A DNA stretch of 64,000 bases from Papiliotrema nemorosa (lineage: Eukaryota > Basidiomycota > Tremellomycetes > Tremellales > Rhynchogastremaceae), in NCBI GenBank assembly GCA_032158125.1, contig JASKOT010000007.1, positions 558,001 through 622,000 of the forward strand, in the 5' to 3' direction. How positions within the stretch are numbered: position 1 is the first letter of the stretch; each line of letters opens with the position of its first letter. The notes under the pieces were generated by a model. That model did no database searches. It was not told where the DNA came from and saw only the letters and a list, made by a program, of their open reading frames with translations. Position numbers and translations under genes: made by a program. Of the stretch, positions 1-11,165 are shown in pieces.

Positions 1-680
1 CATCGCTCTCGGAATGGGAATCTGCCATACCGTCCTTGTTGAGTATTCGATCCTGTTCTTCTAAAGCATGACGGACATTGTCGATATCCGCAAGGGAATG
101 ATTATGGACCTGTGTCGTACTGTTATAATCGCCGCTTGCATTGTGCTGCTCTGATAGGAGTTGTGCTAATGACTCGAGGTGGAATGCTAACGCGGTGGAT
201 GGGAGGGTTGACATAATGGATTGGGGCGCGTTGGCGATAAACCGTGACGATGTTTCGAATGGTATATGGCCAATGTCTGCGCGTGAGCATTGCTTTTCAT
301 GACCGGCAACTGATCGATATCGTCATGACACGAACTATATGCGGAGTATAGAAGATCCTTCAGTATTCGAGCAGTGCGATCGATTAGAAGATTAAGATGA
401 TTAAGATTAGCCGCGGACCAAGGTGCCGCGGCAAACCCACGTGCTTTCTGGCGTTTTCCGGGATCGCGAGTGGCTCAGTGGCTTAAAGCGCTTCACGATA
501 TGCATCACGTAGAAGGCACGCACATACAGCTTTCGTGGGCGAATGAAGCCATGACTGAACAGGCTCTGATCAAAAGGGCCTTGCGAACGCATAGTAATCT
601 CGCGGAAATCGGAATACGAGATTGCCGTGGACAAGTTATACACAGCTAACATGGAAGACGATACAGTTTTCATGTCAAGT
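1..680 (-). CDS. Partial uncharacterised gene running off the left edge
   Basis: The complement of about 1-287 is open without a stop for some 93 codons (with a run reading LAFHLESLAQLLSEQ), and the complement of about 300-465 is open in another frame (LNLLIDRTARILKDLLYSA). A third open stretch, about 480-670, includes FIRPRKLYVRAFYVMH. Frame changes between open stretches separated by plausible AG acceptors are what the other intron-rich genes here look like, so I read this as the 3' part of a minus-strand gene whose end lies outside the window. Exon borders are not resolved and I recognise no domain. The helical, leucine-rich stretches loosely recall the C-terminal half of fungal zinc-cluster transcription factors, but no zinc-cluster motif is visible. 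A decayed gene is the main alternative. Confidence 0.35.
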
Positions 681-930
681 CCGGGACACGCTCGCGGCCG
701 TCTGAGCTAACGGTACCCATGGCTCTGAAGACTTCATGTACCCAGGTATGAGGGGCCAGAGTCGTATACGACATGGAAATGTCGGATCCTGATCAAACAA
801 AAGCAGATCTGACGGCTTGGAGTCATCGTGATGTATACATGTCGAAGGCAGGTGGGTAGAACGCACGTCTTCTCAACGGCAGCATAGAGTGAAGACTGAG
901 CGTCATTTGTCATCTCTGCTATCACTGCTC

Positions 931-1872
931 GGAAACGAGGTCAAGCACGCCCAAAGTGCTCGGCGCCGTGTATGCCGTCTGTACACAGGGAGGATGTCCG
1001 CGGGCCTGAGTACTCCTGCAGCGCCGCTTACAAGGAGTGAGACTGTCTACTACGCTGAGTAAACCCTGAGGGCTGTCTCTAGTGGTGAGTCTCACAAGGA
1101 CTCAATTATCGACTCAATCTTTCCGTGTGGAATCAATGGCCCATAGGTCTGTTCAAAAGCCACCCTGCGCATGATACAAGCTGTTTGTTTTGGCCGGAGC
1201 GCCTTTCCGAGCATTCCCCGACCATCTTCGGCGGGCCATTCTATCGACTGAGATCCGAGGACAGCCCCCCGGAGCCAAGGGGGCGGTAGGTGCCTCTGTC
1301 GGAAGGACCTGCACTTACGACTTGTATGGGATCAGGGTATGTGATGCTCCGCGTGGACATGTATTGACTCCTCAGTGCAAAGTGACGAGGAATTGTCATT
1401 ACCTCCTGAATCCAGTCGATCCGACTACACCAGACGGACTAGCATGCATTAAAACTCTCAACAGATTCATCTACTACTTCCTGTCATAGGCCTCAGGAGT
1501 CACAATATCCGCACTCGATAGCCGACCGACAGCATGGACCGTGGCGGAACAGGCGGCGTCTTCGAGACAACCAGTACCATTTCCTCGATTTTGTCACAGC
1601 GAGCGACACTAGATTAGCCCCATTTCGTTGGCACTGATTTGTCTTTTTTTCTTGGTGGGTCTCCAATTTCGCATATGGGTTGAACGGTTTGGATCTCCTG
1701 CGAGATTCAATCGACAGTGTTTATAGTGGCTTTCGGTGGTACAGTATGGGCGATGGCATGCTGCTTATTTGAGTAGGAGTGTATCGAGTTACTATCCTCT
1801 TGGGTGTCTGTCAGATGCCTGTTAGAGTATGTATCTCGAGACGCTTGGTATCAATGCATATCATAGCTATAT
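931..1872. other. Stretch with no supported gene
   Basis: There is no convincing coding run here. A 99-codon plus-strand ORF at 1190-1489 has no recognisable protein character and no good splice partners. The stretch probably holds the 3' flank of the gene ending at 1873 and upstream DNA of the left-edge gene. Confidence 0.4.
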
Positions 1873-3730
1873 TCAAAAGTCCTCATCGGATGAGAATGGG
1901 TCAGAGAGGAAAGCGGTAGTTGTTTTTGTAGACCAGTAACGTGAAATATCAATCGTGTGAGGGTATTCAAACCTCGCCCTAATCTGTTCTGGGCTGCGGA
2001 ATGGGAATAGAGCAAAAAGAGAGGCCGGGATTACAGGTACTTGTATTGCTGTATGGTTCGAGAGGTATCTGCGGTCAGTGTATGACCATTAAGCAAGCCA
2101 ATGGGATCGCCAGGTGGGTGAATCATGCACCTACTGATTTACGATATCTTCCTCGTCCGCGTTCCAAAAGATCGATAAGTCTGCATTGAGCGAGTCGATA
2201 AATTGGGCAACGTTCTTGTATGCTGCGGTCATTTGCGTGAGGAGTTGGCCTGGCTTTATATTTGCCTGAGAGTTCGGTAAGGTATGGGCTGGCTATCAGC
2301 GAATACATCGGGGAGTCTGATGCTGCACATACAAAGGTCTTTTGCGACCTGATTGCGATGTGAGAATTTTCCCTTAGTCACAAAATTCAGCTCTTGAGTG
2401 AAAGACGTGCAATGGAATTTCTGAAGTCAATCAAAGTCCCACAGTGGAGTAAGGCGTAAACGTACTGCTCTGAGAATGGATGAAAGGTTTTTGACAATGG
2501 ATGCTCGAGTCGATGAATTGGAGAATCCAAGTCTTTTGTTACGCGTTGCGAAGGCTTTCCGTAATGTCGCCTCATTCACCGTGAGCGACAATTGGCCGGA
2601 GAGCAATTTATATCGACCTTCACCAATGCCTTCCAGTACTAGACAATGTCAGTGCAGATTTCCAACGTTACACTGTAAAGTGACATTTGCACGTAGCTGA
2701 GAAAGCCATTTGAGCAGTGCGCGTGTATGGTTTACGGGGTAGTAAGGAGGGTGTCGAAATCGAGGTACGCCATACTGACTTCAGTCTTCGGTTTTGACAA
2801 TCACTCACGAATGCAAAAGCCCGCATATTCCTCCCAACAATGCACGATTGGGGTATAACGCGAAATGAGCTGCTCGCTTTGCTCTCCCACAAAACATGTT
2901 TCCACCCATTTGTCTATGGCTTCTTCTTTGAGCCTCAACACCTGATTTGAGTTGCACTGCGTACAGGGACATACTTTGATTGCAGCATTGAATGCCTCTA
3001 CTTTCGCTTCCCAAATTCCGCTACTCGACGATATTGAGGTCGATATCTGAGGTAAAAGTAAAGCTGTCCGTTAGTCTCTAAAGCACCAAGGAGCCCTACG
3101 AGATCTTGGCTCTGAATGCTCCCTAAATGAATGGGCGATTAATGAAGGGTATTCCGTTGATGGGCGAATTGTTTGGAATCTGTGGAAAACCGCGCACAGA
3201 TTTCTTTCAGTATCGAATACAGCTCCTGATGGTCAGCTCGCAATTTCTGGCGTTTTTTCTATGTGGCTCACCCAATGCTAAAAGGACGAAGAGGCCAAAA
3301 GCGTGCCTTTGGGTTGGATTTTCTAGCTCAAACGCGACGAACTCATCCAACATTGACCTGAGATCAGCTGGCGCTGCGAGGTGTGACACGTACCTTACTT
3401 GAGTGCGAGAAATGCCGGTGGGCGCAAAGAGGTGCTGAATAATAAAGGAAACCCTTTGTTGTATGGTATCCTCGGGAAATCCTCCCGGCGCGAAACCTAG
3501 TGACCGATACCGTTCGCATGCATTCTGGGAAGGATTGATGATGCGGCTTAATTGACGGTTGGAATAAGTGGAGCTTTGCTTGCGTAAATCTGAAAGGGCA
3601 AGGGCGAATAATCTGACTGTCAGTGGTCGGGCTGGTCGTATACCTACTTCGAAGCTTGCTCCGAATTGTTCATTTCGGGATGTATCCCTGCCGATCTCAA
3701 ATCATGTGAATGAAAACAGGTCGAGCTTAC
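1873..3730 (-). CDS. Uncharacterised protein with C-terminal SANT-like segment, paralogue A
   Basis: Not a family I recognise. Exons I can support on the minus strand: about 3440-3720 (contains FIIQHLFAPTGISRTQVR), about 3265-3380 (LDEFVAFE, then FGLFVLLALG), about 3125-3215 (RFQTIRPSTEYPSL), about 2818-3010 (DKWVETCFVGEQ), 2466-2638, 2307-2420, 2135-2265 and 1873-2068. Introns at 2421-2465, 2266-2306 and 2069-2134 keep the frame. The last exon begins with YL straight after a Gln codon split by the intron, reads like a Myb/SANT helix pair and ends acidic (SSDEDF) at a stop at 1873-1875. The order of blocks, the LALG motif, the AY block before the last intron and that split Gln codon all match the gene at 6025-8106. 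The 5' end and the link between 2640 and 2818 are not resolved. Function unknown; a chromatin or DNA-binding role is inference from the SANT-like end only. Confidence 0.55.
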
Positions 3731-3863
3731 GACCGCTAGGTCAATGCAAGAAATCAAGATCAATGGACAATGAAATAGCGTAGAGTAGAGCGCGGTGCAA
3801 GCCGCTGGTCGAGAATGTAGAATACCTCCGTGAGATCAACCGCGCCTGCTTTTCTTAACTTCC

Positions 3864-5799
3864 ATGTCTATCCATCTCATCTATGGTCGCGATTGGATCA
3901 AATACATGGTGAGTGGTTTCGACGACTCGCAGGCACCGTTCAGCGCTTACATCCAGGTACAATAATGCCCGCACAACGCGTGTTTTCGGACACTGCGACC
4001 ACGCAATTGTACGAGTCTCAAGGCTTCAAAGCTGATATCCAGGCCTTTCAGAAAAGCCATGTTGGCTTTTCAGCAGTCGTCTAAGGATCGGCGACATCAA
4101 AAGCATTTATCATTCTACGCCAATCCTGCTTGTCTATCAAAGGGTGGTCATTGTGTCATTGTCTCCGACATCGACGCGTCTATGCTGGAACAAACGAATG
4201 CCACGATAACTTCCTTCTTTGCACCGTCGGCATTGAATGTAGACAGTATCAGGTACCGTTACAGGAGGTGCTTTGTATTGATGGCAGGATAGTCTTGGAT
4301 GAAATGATGAAGCGAATACACTTTCATCGACAAGTTGGGAAAGGGGGTTTTCCGCTCGAAACGCCTGATCGTTTTAGAAGAGAAAACCACGACAATTTCA
4401 CAATAACTTTGTTACTTCGACTAGGTCAGTCTGACCGTTACGGGAACAGCGAACTCATAATAGGTTCTCTATGGAGCTCCTTGCGAAATCTCGATCAGGT
4501 ATATGAACAATTCCAGGCCATAAGGCATTTGACTATATTCCCGTTGTCTCCCGACGGGGAGATTGATCAGTATATGGATTACCGCGCGAACGATAGTGAG
4601 TAAACATGATTCTGCTTTAACGACCAGACCCACCACCATTGACAGATGCCGAAACGGCTAAGTTCTACCGGGCGTTCGCCAGAGCAAACGCGGTGAGAAG
4701 ACCCGCTTTGTCCGCGGCTCAGCTGCTGAAAATCCTAGGCTGTGGGCAATAAACCCAAAGGAATTAAGTCATGGGCAAAATTGGAGGCTATTCCGGTAGA
4801 AAAAGGTGACAAGGTTATGACCTGTTTCGACAACTACCTATTCTCTGCGTACGTTGGTCATTGCATGTGTAAGTCTCTTGTGTCCGATCACAGGTCGAGG
4901 TCGGGTCACAAAGGGAGCCGTGTGCTGAACTACAGTATGGTCAATTTACCCCGACTGGCTCATAACTTCATTGGCTAGGACGCAGCATACAAGAGTCTGT
5001 ATTTACCGGAGTGAGTCGACATTATGCGTCTTCCATTGAATACGCTGATGCGGAGTCAGCATTGACTCAGATTTACTCTGGTATGTTGAAGGTCGAAAAG
5101 GACATGAGTTTGGTCAGATTGAGACATAATCCGGTGTTGTGGTTACGTGTGGAGAAGAACAGGGAAGATTTGCAGAAGTGGATTTCATCCGCTGCGCAAA
5201 ATGTGCGTATACTTAGGTGGTCTTACTAATACTATAGTTTGGGGTGGACAATATGCGAGGAGAAGTTGAATTGCTCCGTAAAGGAGCCGACGAAAAGCGA
5301 GGTTCAATCACCTTTCACAGAAGGTGGAAGTTTCAAAAAACTATCCGTGTGTTTGGCAGTGGTTGCACAGCTGACGTATCCACAGAGACTGCAGCAGGTA
5401 ACAACGGAGTACAATGGTCCCGGCCTCATATTGCGGAGATCTTGGTGCTTTGTGGGCGAGGTTTGGAGAAGGCGGATTTGGATGGCGTAATCAACCTCGA
5501 CATGTGTTTTGTGGGCGGAATGGAAATGGAGCTACATCGGTAAGCAAAGCTTTATGCTCACTATATAAAACTCAAGCTCTAGTATTCTCAACGATGGTGA
5601 AACGGACGTGACGGATTTTGAAAGGTTGAAGGGTTTGTTACCGGCGATTCCAAGCTCTAAGTTGCAAAAGAGATTAAACGCGCATATGAAAGGAATAATC
5701 AACCCGACTGATTACTGGAGTGTAGAATACGATACCAAAGATGGGCAATGGGGAGAAGCATGGCAAAAGGATTATGACATGGACATTGACTTGACCTGA
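3864..5799 (+). CDS. Uncharacterised orphan gene between the two SANT-like paralogues
   Basis: Exons joined with consistent phase: 3864-3956 (from an ATG, starting MSIHLIYGRDW), 4074-4252, 4288-4595, 4646-4692 and 4739-4868. A gap near 4870-4980 is unresolved, then about 4980-5202, 5237 to about 5541, and a last exon from about 5582 to the TGA at 5797-5799. Introns are 35-117 nt. The encoded pieces are mixed alpha/beta with few low-complexity runs, for example FPLETPDRFRRENHDNF and DMCFVGGMEMELHR, and the end is acidic (DYDMDIDLT). No known domain, signal peptide or membrane segment is apparent. It is transcribed against both neighbours, so its 5' end faces that of the 1873-3730 gene and its 3' end faces that of the 6025-8106 gene. 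A real gene is likely because five successive splice junctions keep frame; function is unknown. Confidence 0.55.
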
Positions 5800-6024
5800 T
5801 TGGTAAGGGGACACGCGGGGAGCCGGAGAAGAATGGGATTGAGCTGGGTTGGTATGATTTCCATCAACACCGAGATGAAATTCATGTACTCTCAACGCAT
5901 GCATCGGGCATGGGATCTAATGCCGAAGGACATTTGAGGCTGCATCATATAGTCGGCAGAATCCAGAGTGATTGTTTGCATTATTGCGCATGAGCTTTGG
6001 ATACTCATTGACGAGAATGAGGTG

Positions 6025-8106
6025 TTAGCACCCGGAATCTCCTTCGTCCGACGAATCCTCGTCCTCGGACTTTTCTTCATCCATCCCCCCCTCCACAAAG
6101 TCGATAATGTCCAAAACTCTGTCGGATTGGTCCGACATTCGTGCTTTAATGGAATGTACCGTTCGAGTGGGTAAGAGGGAGTGAATATAATTGAAGTCAA
6201 TGAGGGCATTGTTCAAAAGGTATCTGAGGTGTCATCCGCTAGACCCGGACACTTCACTCACTGGCCCAAAATTACTTCTTCACTAAAAGTCCATCGCTTA
6301 CCAATGTCGTTTGCCTTTCGATGAAGATGAGCGTCGAATGCTCGATAGGCTCGGATGAGGGTTTTACGAAGCAATCTTGAGGAAATAACGGTGCCTGCGT
6401 CCAAAGCGTTTTGGTCTGAGGTCAGTGGGTTTCGTGCCATGTACGCACGGATAGCCGCGAAATACACATGTCTCTGTGGATTTGGCTTGGTGTCCAAAAT
6501 GATGGACAATTCATTGTCCTCTTCTGATTCTCCCAATATCTGTTGTTCAGCATGACCGGGAGGAATGACCTACCTCTATCGAAGCTTTCCTTACCCACTT
6601 GAACATGGATTCTCTAGTTTCTCCCATCTTGAACCAATTCCTCATAACGCTTTTGCTCATATGAACGAGATGCCCGTTAGTCAATGCATACTTGCCATCG
6701 TAGATATGCGCCAAGCCTAGACATCTGTCAGCCATATCTCAACGTCAGAACATACACAAAAAGGTGTAGTTTCGAGCCCACATGCGGGTCTTATAACCCT
6801 CAGCAGATCGCAATTCTTTGTAAGCACTGAGATGGCCTTTTCGCCAGACTGGGGTTAGCGAGGCAAGCGAGGCAAGCTGCCCTGCTGGAACGTACGGATT
6901 TGATACCCGATGTACACCTCACGTATTGGGCAATAATCGTGTAACGGGCGAAATTGGCCATCCTTCACCCTAATAGTGATAGCTCGGTCGATCATTGATT
7001 GCAATCGGTTTCCTCCAATGCCCAGGAACTACACATATCAGCATTGTCCGTTCGTTGGGGCGACGGGAGTGGGACTCAATCTTGAGGCCAAACTAAACGC
7101 CTGACAAGTAGATAGAAGTTCTTGAGCGCTTAATTTGATATCCATGCTCTCAATTTTGTCCCGCTTATCGCTATCTACACGAATCAGCGGGCCCCGACAT
7201 TGGCAACTCACCAATTTGATTTTCCGCGACAGCCATAATCTGTCGTTCGACATTGGAAAGCGACTTGTATCGCGTGAAAGGACGTGTTTGCCAAAACCGG
7301 GTCTCGATTACCCGAAGATTTGGGAGGTCATTCCATATTGTGCCTACATGTATCAGTTGCACCAAAATGTTTTATCAACACCCTACAGGGCCGTATCAGA
7401 CGCACCCAAAGCTAGGAAAATTACAAGAGCCATGGGATCATTGTCGCGGTCGTTTTGACCTCGGTGGAAATGGAGATCATCCAGGTAAAATCTACCGAGT
7501 CAGCACTGAGTACCATTGGGATGGCTTGGCCCGGACTCACCTGATACGTTTCTCATTCAAGTCCGAAGGTTGAAAGAGCGCTGTAAGGATGGATTCGACA
7601 TGGGGGGTGGTTTGAGAGATGTTGAATGGAATGGGATGTAAACCTGACCGCTGTCTGAATGCAGGATTTGGTAAAAGGATAGTGTTGACGCTTGCATAAT
7701 GGCTGTCCAAGCGTTTGGCAAACTTTGACAAAGAGCTAGCAATTTGCCTGCAGTCAGCAGAGTGAAATGCTCGTCAGGCGAAGCTGACGGGTGGGAAGTT
7801 TGCATGTTTGAGGGACCTAGCGTGTATTTCTCGTGCCGAGTCTTGTACGAGCTTGGGCGAGCGTTTCCGACCGTTATCAGCACTGAGGATATGGGAATAA
7901 GAGGATTCTTGGAATCATTGAGTCGGAGATGAAATCGGGAGCAAGTTCTTTAATGCACGAAGGTATGGGTTCCAGCAAAGGTACGCTTTGATCGCAGGTG
8001 ACGTGCACAGCCGATCGTTCTGGTGTGAGCCACGAGCGAGAGTCTGCAGCTCTTGTGGAACTTTATACATCATCGTGTGCCATTGTCCACGCCTGATATC
8101 GTACAT
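6025..8106 (-). CDS. Uncharacterised protein with C-terminal SANT-like segment, paralogue B
   Basis: Read 5' to 3' on the minus strand: a possible first exon from an ATG at 8106; an exon at about 7550-7745 ending in a GTGAGT donor; then pieces at about 7395-7490 (MALVIFLALG), 7218-7335, 7040-7180, 6915-7020 and 6775-6910 (AYKELRSAEGYKTRMWARNY); then about 6574-6725, 6262-6539 and 6025-6223. Introns 6540-6573 (34 nt) and 6224-6261 (38 nt) keep the frame. The last junction splits a Gln codon and leads into YLLNN, followed by LLPTRTVHSIKARM. With the preceding KRWTFSEEV this is a good match to a Myb/SANT repeat (aromatic-EE, then LP-R-T-S-K-R). The tail is acidic (EDEDSSDEGD). The gene is a diverged duplicate of 1873-3730. 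The first exon and some inner borders are provisional. A DNA- or histone-binding role is inferred only from the SANT-like fold. Confidence 0.6.
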
Positions 8107-8218
8107 GATGGCTTTGAGTTCAGGAGATTCATGTCAAAAGGTTGTCAAAAGGTTGATGGGTCATAAATACATGATGATTGCTGTGGGTATAAAAGATTCT
8201 AATCTGGCCAGTCGTTAC

Positions 8219-9226
8219 TTAGTCAACCTCCTCGACGGAAGGTCCGTCATTGGCACCTCCAGCGCCTGGGAATCCGCCTGGCGCACCTCCGGCTCCGCCT
8301 GGAGCGCCTCCAGCTGCATAGAATTTCTGCATGATCGGGTTTGCGACACCTAAACAATCAGACGTGAAACCAATGTGGATGGCAGAATGGAAAACTCACC
8401 CTCGAGCTCCTTTTGCAACGCTTCAAACTCCTCCTTGGATGCAGACTCCATGCTCTCCAATGCCTTGATCGTCTCATCAATCTTGGATTCCAAAGCTTCC
8501 TTATCAGAAGCCTCGAGTTTGTCTGCCATGTCGGAAGTGATGGAGTTTTTGAGACTGAATGCGTAGCTCTCGACCCCGTTCTTGGCCTGAACTCGCTCTT
8601 GAACCTCCTTGTCTTGCTCGGCGTGGATCTCGGCTTGTCGGACCATCTCCTCAATCTCCTCCTTGGACAATCGTCCCTTGTCGTTGGTGATGGTGATCTT
8701 TTGGGATTTACCGGTAGACTTGTCGGCAGCGTTGACGTTCAAGATTCCGTTGGCGTCGACGTCGAACGAGACTTCAATCTGAGGAACACCTCGAGGGGCA
8801 GGTGGGATACCCGAGAGCTCGAACTTTCCGAGCAAGTTGCAGTCCTTTGTCTTGGCTCGCTCTCCCTCGAAGACTTGGATCAAGACACCGGGTTGGTTGT
8901 CAGAGTAGGTGGAGAAGACCTCGGACTTCTTGGTGGGGACAGTGGTGTTTCGCTTGATCAATGGGGTCATGATACCACCAGCGGTCTCGATACCCATGGA
9001 AAGAGGAGCGACATCGAGCAAGAGCAAGTCTTGGGTAGCCTCGGAAGTGTCACCGGTAAGAATGGCGGCTTGGACGGCGGCACCGTAAGCGACGGCCTCG
9101 TCGGGGTTGATCGACCTGTTGGGCTCTCGACCAGAGAACATGTCGGAGACGAGCTTTTGGATCTTGGGAATTCGGGTGGAACCACCGACAAGGACAATCT
9201 CGTGGACGGAAGACTTGTCGATCTTT

Positions 9227-9270
<44 letters not shown>

Positions 9271-10288
9271 AAGGTCTTGACAGAGCTCCTCGAATCGGGC
9301 TCGGGTGATGGAAGTGTAGAAGTCGATACCGTCGAACAGAGAGTCGATCTCGATCGAGGTTTGAGCGGCAGAGGAGAGGGTTCGCTTGGCTCGCTCACAA
9401 GCGGTTCGGAGTCGTCGGAGAGCTCGGGCGTTGGAAGAAATGTCCTTCTTGTTTTTCCTCTTGAACTCTTGGGTGAAGTGGTTGACCAATCGGTTGTCAA
9501 AGTCCTCACCACCCAAGTGAGTGTCACCGGCAGTGGCCTTGACCTCGAAGATACCCTCCTCGATGGTCAAGAGCGAGACATCGAACGTTCCTCCTCCGAG
9601 ATCGAAGATGAGAACGTTCTTCTCTCCGGCGTCCTTCTTGTCGAGACCGTAAGCAATGGCGGCGGCGGTGGGCTCGTTGATGATTCGGAGAACCTCGAGA
9701 CCAGCGATCAGACCGGCATCCTTGGTGGCTTGTCGCTGAGAGTCGTTGAAGTAGGCGGGAACAGTGACGACGGCCTTTGAAACCGTTCCACCGAGGTAAG
9801 CCTCGGCGGTCTCCTTCATCTTGATCAAGACCATGGAGGAAATCTCCTCAGGGGTCTACCATGTCAGCTTGGAAGTCTGTGGAATCACATAGAACAACTC
9901 ACGAATTGCTTCTCCTCTCCTCGATACTCGACTTGAATGATGGGCTTGCCGGCCTTGTCGACAATCTTGAAAGGCCAGTGCTTCATGTCGGCCTGGACCT
10001 CGGCATCGGCGAACTTTCGACCAATCAATCGCTTGGCGTCGAAGACGGTGTTGTAGGGGTTCATGGCGACTTGGTTTTTGGCGGCATCACCGATCAATCG
10101 CTCAGAGTCGTTGAAAGCGACATAGGATGGGGTGGTTCGGTTACCTTGGTCGTTGGCGATAATCTCGACTCGCTCGTTGGTCCAGACACCGACACAAGAG
10201 TAGGTAGTACCCTATAGAACGTCAGCCGCTGTTCGTAGGGGAAGAGGGTTGAATGACGTACCAAATCAATACCGACAGCTTTGACCAT
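8219..10288 (-). CDS. SSA1: Cytosolic heat shock protein 70 (Ssa type)
   Basis: ATP-dependent chaperone that binds unfolded polypeptides in the cytosol and nucleus with J-domain and nucleotide-exchange partners. Exons 10262-10288, 9903-10211, 8400-9855 and 8219-8349 give 640 aa, the usual length. All Hsp70 signatures are present: [14 protein letters not shown] at residues 7-20 (split by the first intron), [14 protein letters not shown] near 200, [16 protein letters not shown] near 335, and a C-terminal GGAPGG-rich linker ending in EEVD. EEVD marks the cytosolic form that docks TPR co-chaperones; there is no signal peptide or HDEL. The three introns are 47-50 nt; one lies within 30 nt of the start codon and one just before the C-terminal lid. 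Codon use is strongly biased, as expected for a very highly expressed gene. An Ssa1-type identity is secure; which Ssa paralogue it is cannot be told. Confidence 0.97.
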
Positions 10289-10830
10289 TGTGAATGTGTG
10301 TTGTAAGGAAAGTTATTTGATACAGTAGACGTATGAGAAAAGAGGCGGTGATAGTTGGCCCTTTCTTTTGGATTGAGAGTAAAGTGAAGAAAGGAAGATG
10401 GGGAAGAAGAGGGGGGATTTATATAGGCACTTCTATGGAGGGGCGGGTGGAAAAAGTCGACGTAGAAGGCAATAGAAGGTCGGAGAGCGTCCTGGCACAT
10501 TTATATTCGCCACCCACATAGCAACCTACTGGGCGATTCCAGTGCAGACCAGCTCATTCGAGCTGATTCCGGTGCATGCGAGGGTGACCGAGAGAGTTCT
10601 AGAGTGCATCGACGACGGGTCGAGAAGTCTCTGGAGGGCACCCGGTGCTACGGGGCTGTCTGCGATGATACTTCACTCGGGCCCTTCTGGCTGACTACCT
10701 ATCGCAGCCCGACCGTGTCCTGAGGGTAGTCTCGTCGAATGCATAATACCATACAACCGTCGGCATTGTTACAATATAGTCTTCTAATCACATGCTCGCC
10801 ATAACTTCCTCTTGGTGTATAGCTTGTCCA
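10289..10830. promoter_or_regulatory. Upstream region of the Hsp70 gene
   Basis: The complement of 10418-10425 reads TATATAAA, a good TATA box about 130 nt upstream of the start codon at 10288. TTC triplets at 10537, 10557 and 10567 sit on a 10-nt period, and GTTCTAGAGT at about 10595 resembles an imperfect heat-shock element (TTCnnGAA with one mismatch). These would be reasonable heat-shock factor sites but none is a perfect nTTCnnGAAn. The rest of the gap to the DAD4 stop holds no coding signal. Confidence 0.45.
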
Positions 10831-11165
10831 TCACTTGGGATCCGGTATCTGACCCTTTGTCGAGAGATTATAGCTCACATCTCTCGAATAGATGGAGTAC
10901 AGTTGGGCGGCGATTTGTGTTGATCCGGAGCTTTCGAGTATTTCCTGCAAAGTCAGAATAGGTGGATAAAAGGTTTACCTTGATGCAGTGGTTCATCTCG
11001 AGAACAGCTTCGTTGCACTTGTCCTGGTCTTTAGCAAGTGATACGACAGCAGGTCCGACGGTCATGGAGCCCATCGAGGTGTTCATAGAGAAGCTTTACA
11101 CTCACCACATTCTTGATGATTCGCTCTAGCAGAACAGCCTGCTCTGCTTCATGAGGGTTGTCCAT
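10831..11165 (-). CDS. DAD4: DASH complex subunit Dad4
   Basis: Small subunit of the DASH/Dam1 ring that couples kinetochores to spindle microtubule plus ends. Exons 11106-11165, 10979-11023 and 10831-10944 give 72 aa, the standard Dad4 length. The N-terminus MDNPHEAEQAVLLERIIKNV matches the conserved start of the family, followed by a short helical DKCNEAVLEMNHCIKEIL segment and a YSRDVSYNL end. Introns are 82 and 34 nt. The gene is too short and too split to show as one ORF. Its start lies 417 nt from the ATG of ERG25 on the other strand, so the two share a divergent promoter. It ends 543 nt upstream of the Hsp70 start. Confidence 0.9.

Noticed and set aside
1190..1489. 99-codon plus-strand ORF
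   Set aside because: It shows no domain character and no neighbouring exons in phase.
3909..3932. A 24-nt intron (GTGAGT...CAG) in the orphan gene
   Set aside because: It is too short to splice and is open in frame; treated as coding.
8413..9228. 271-codon plus-strand ORF antisense to Hsp70, and a similar one at 9277-9780
   Set aside because: They are mirror frames of the highly biased Hsp70 codons and are rich in Leu, Gly, Val and Asp with no domain character.
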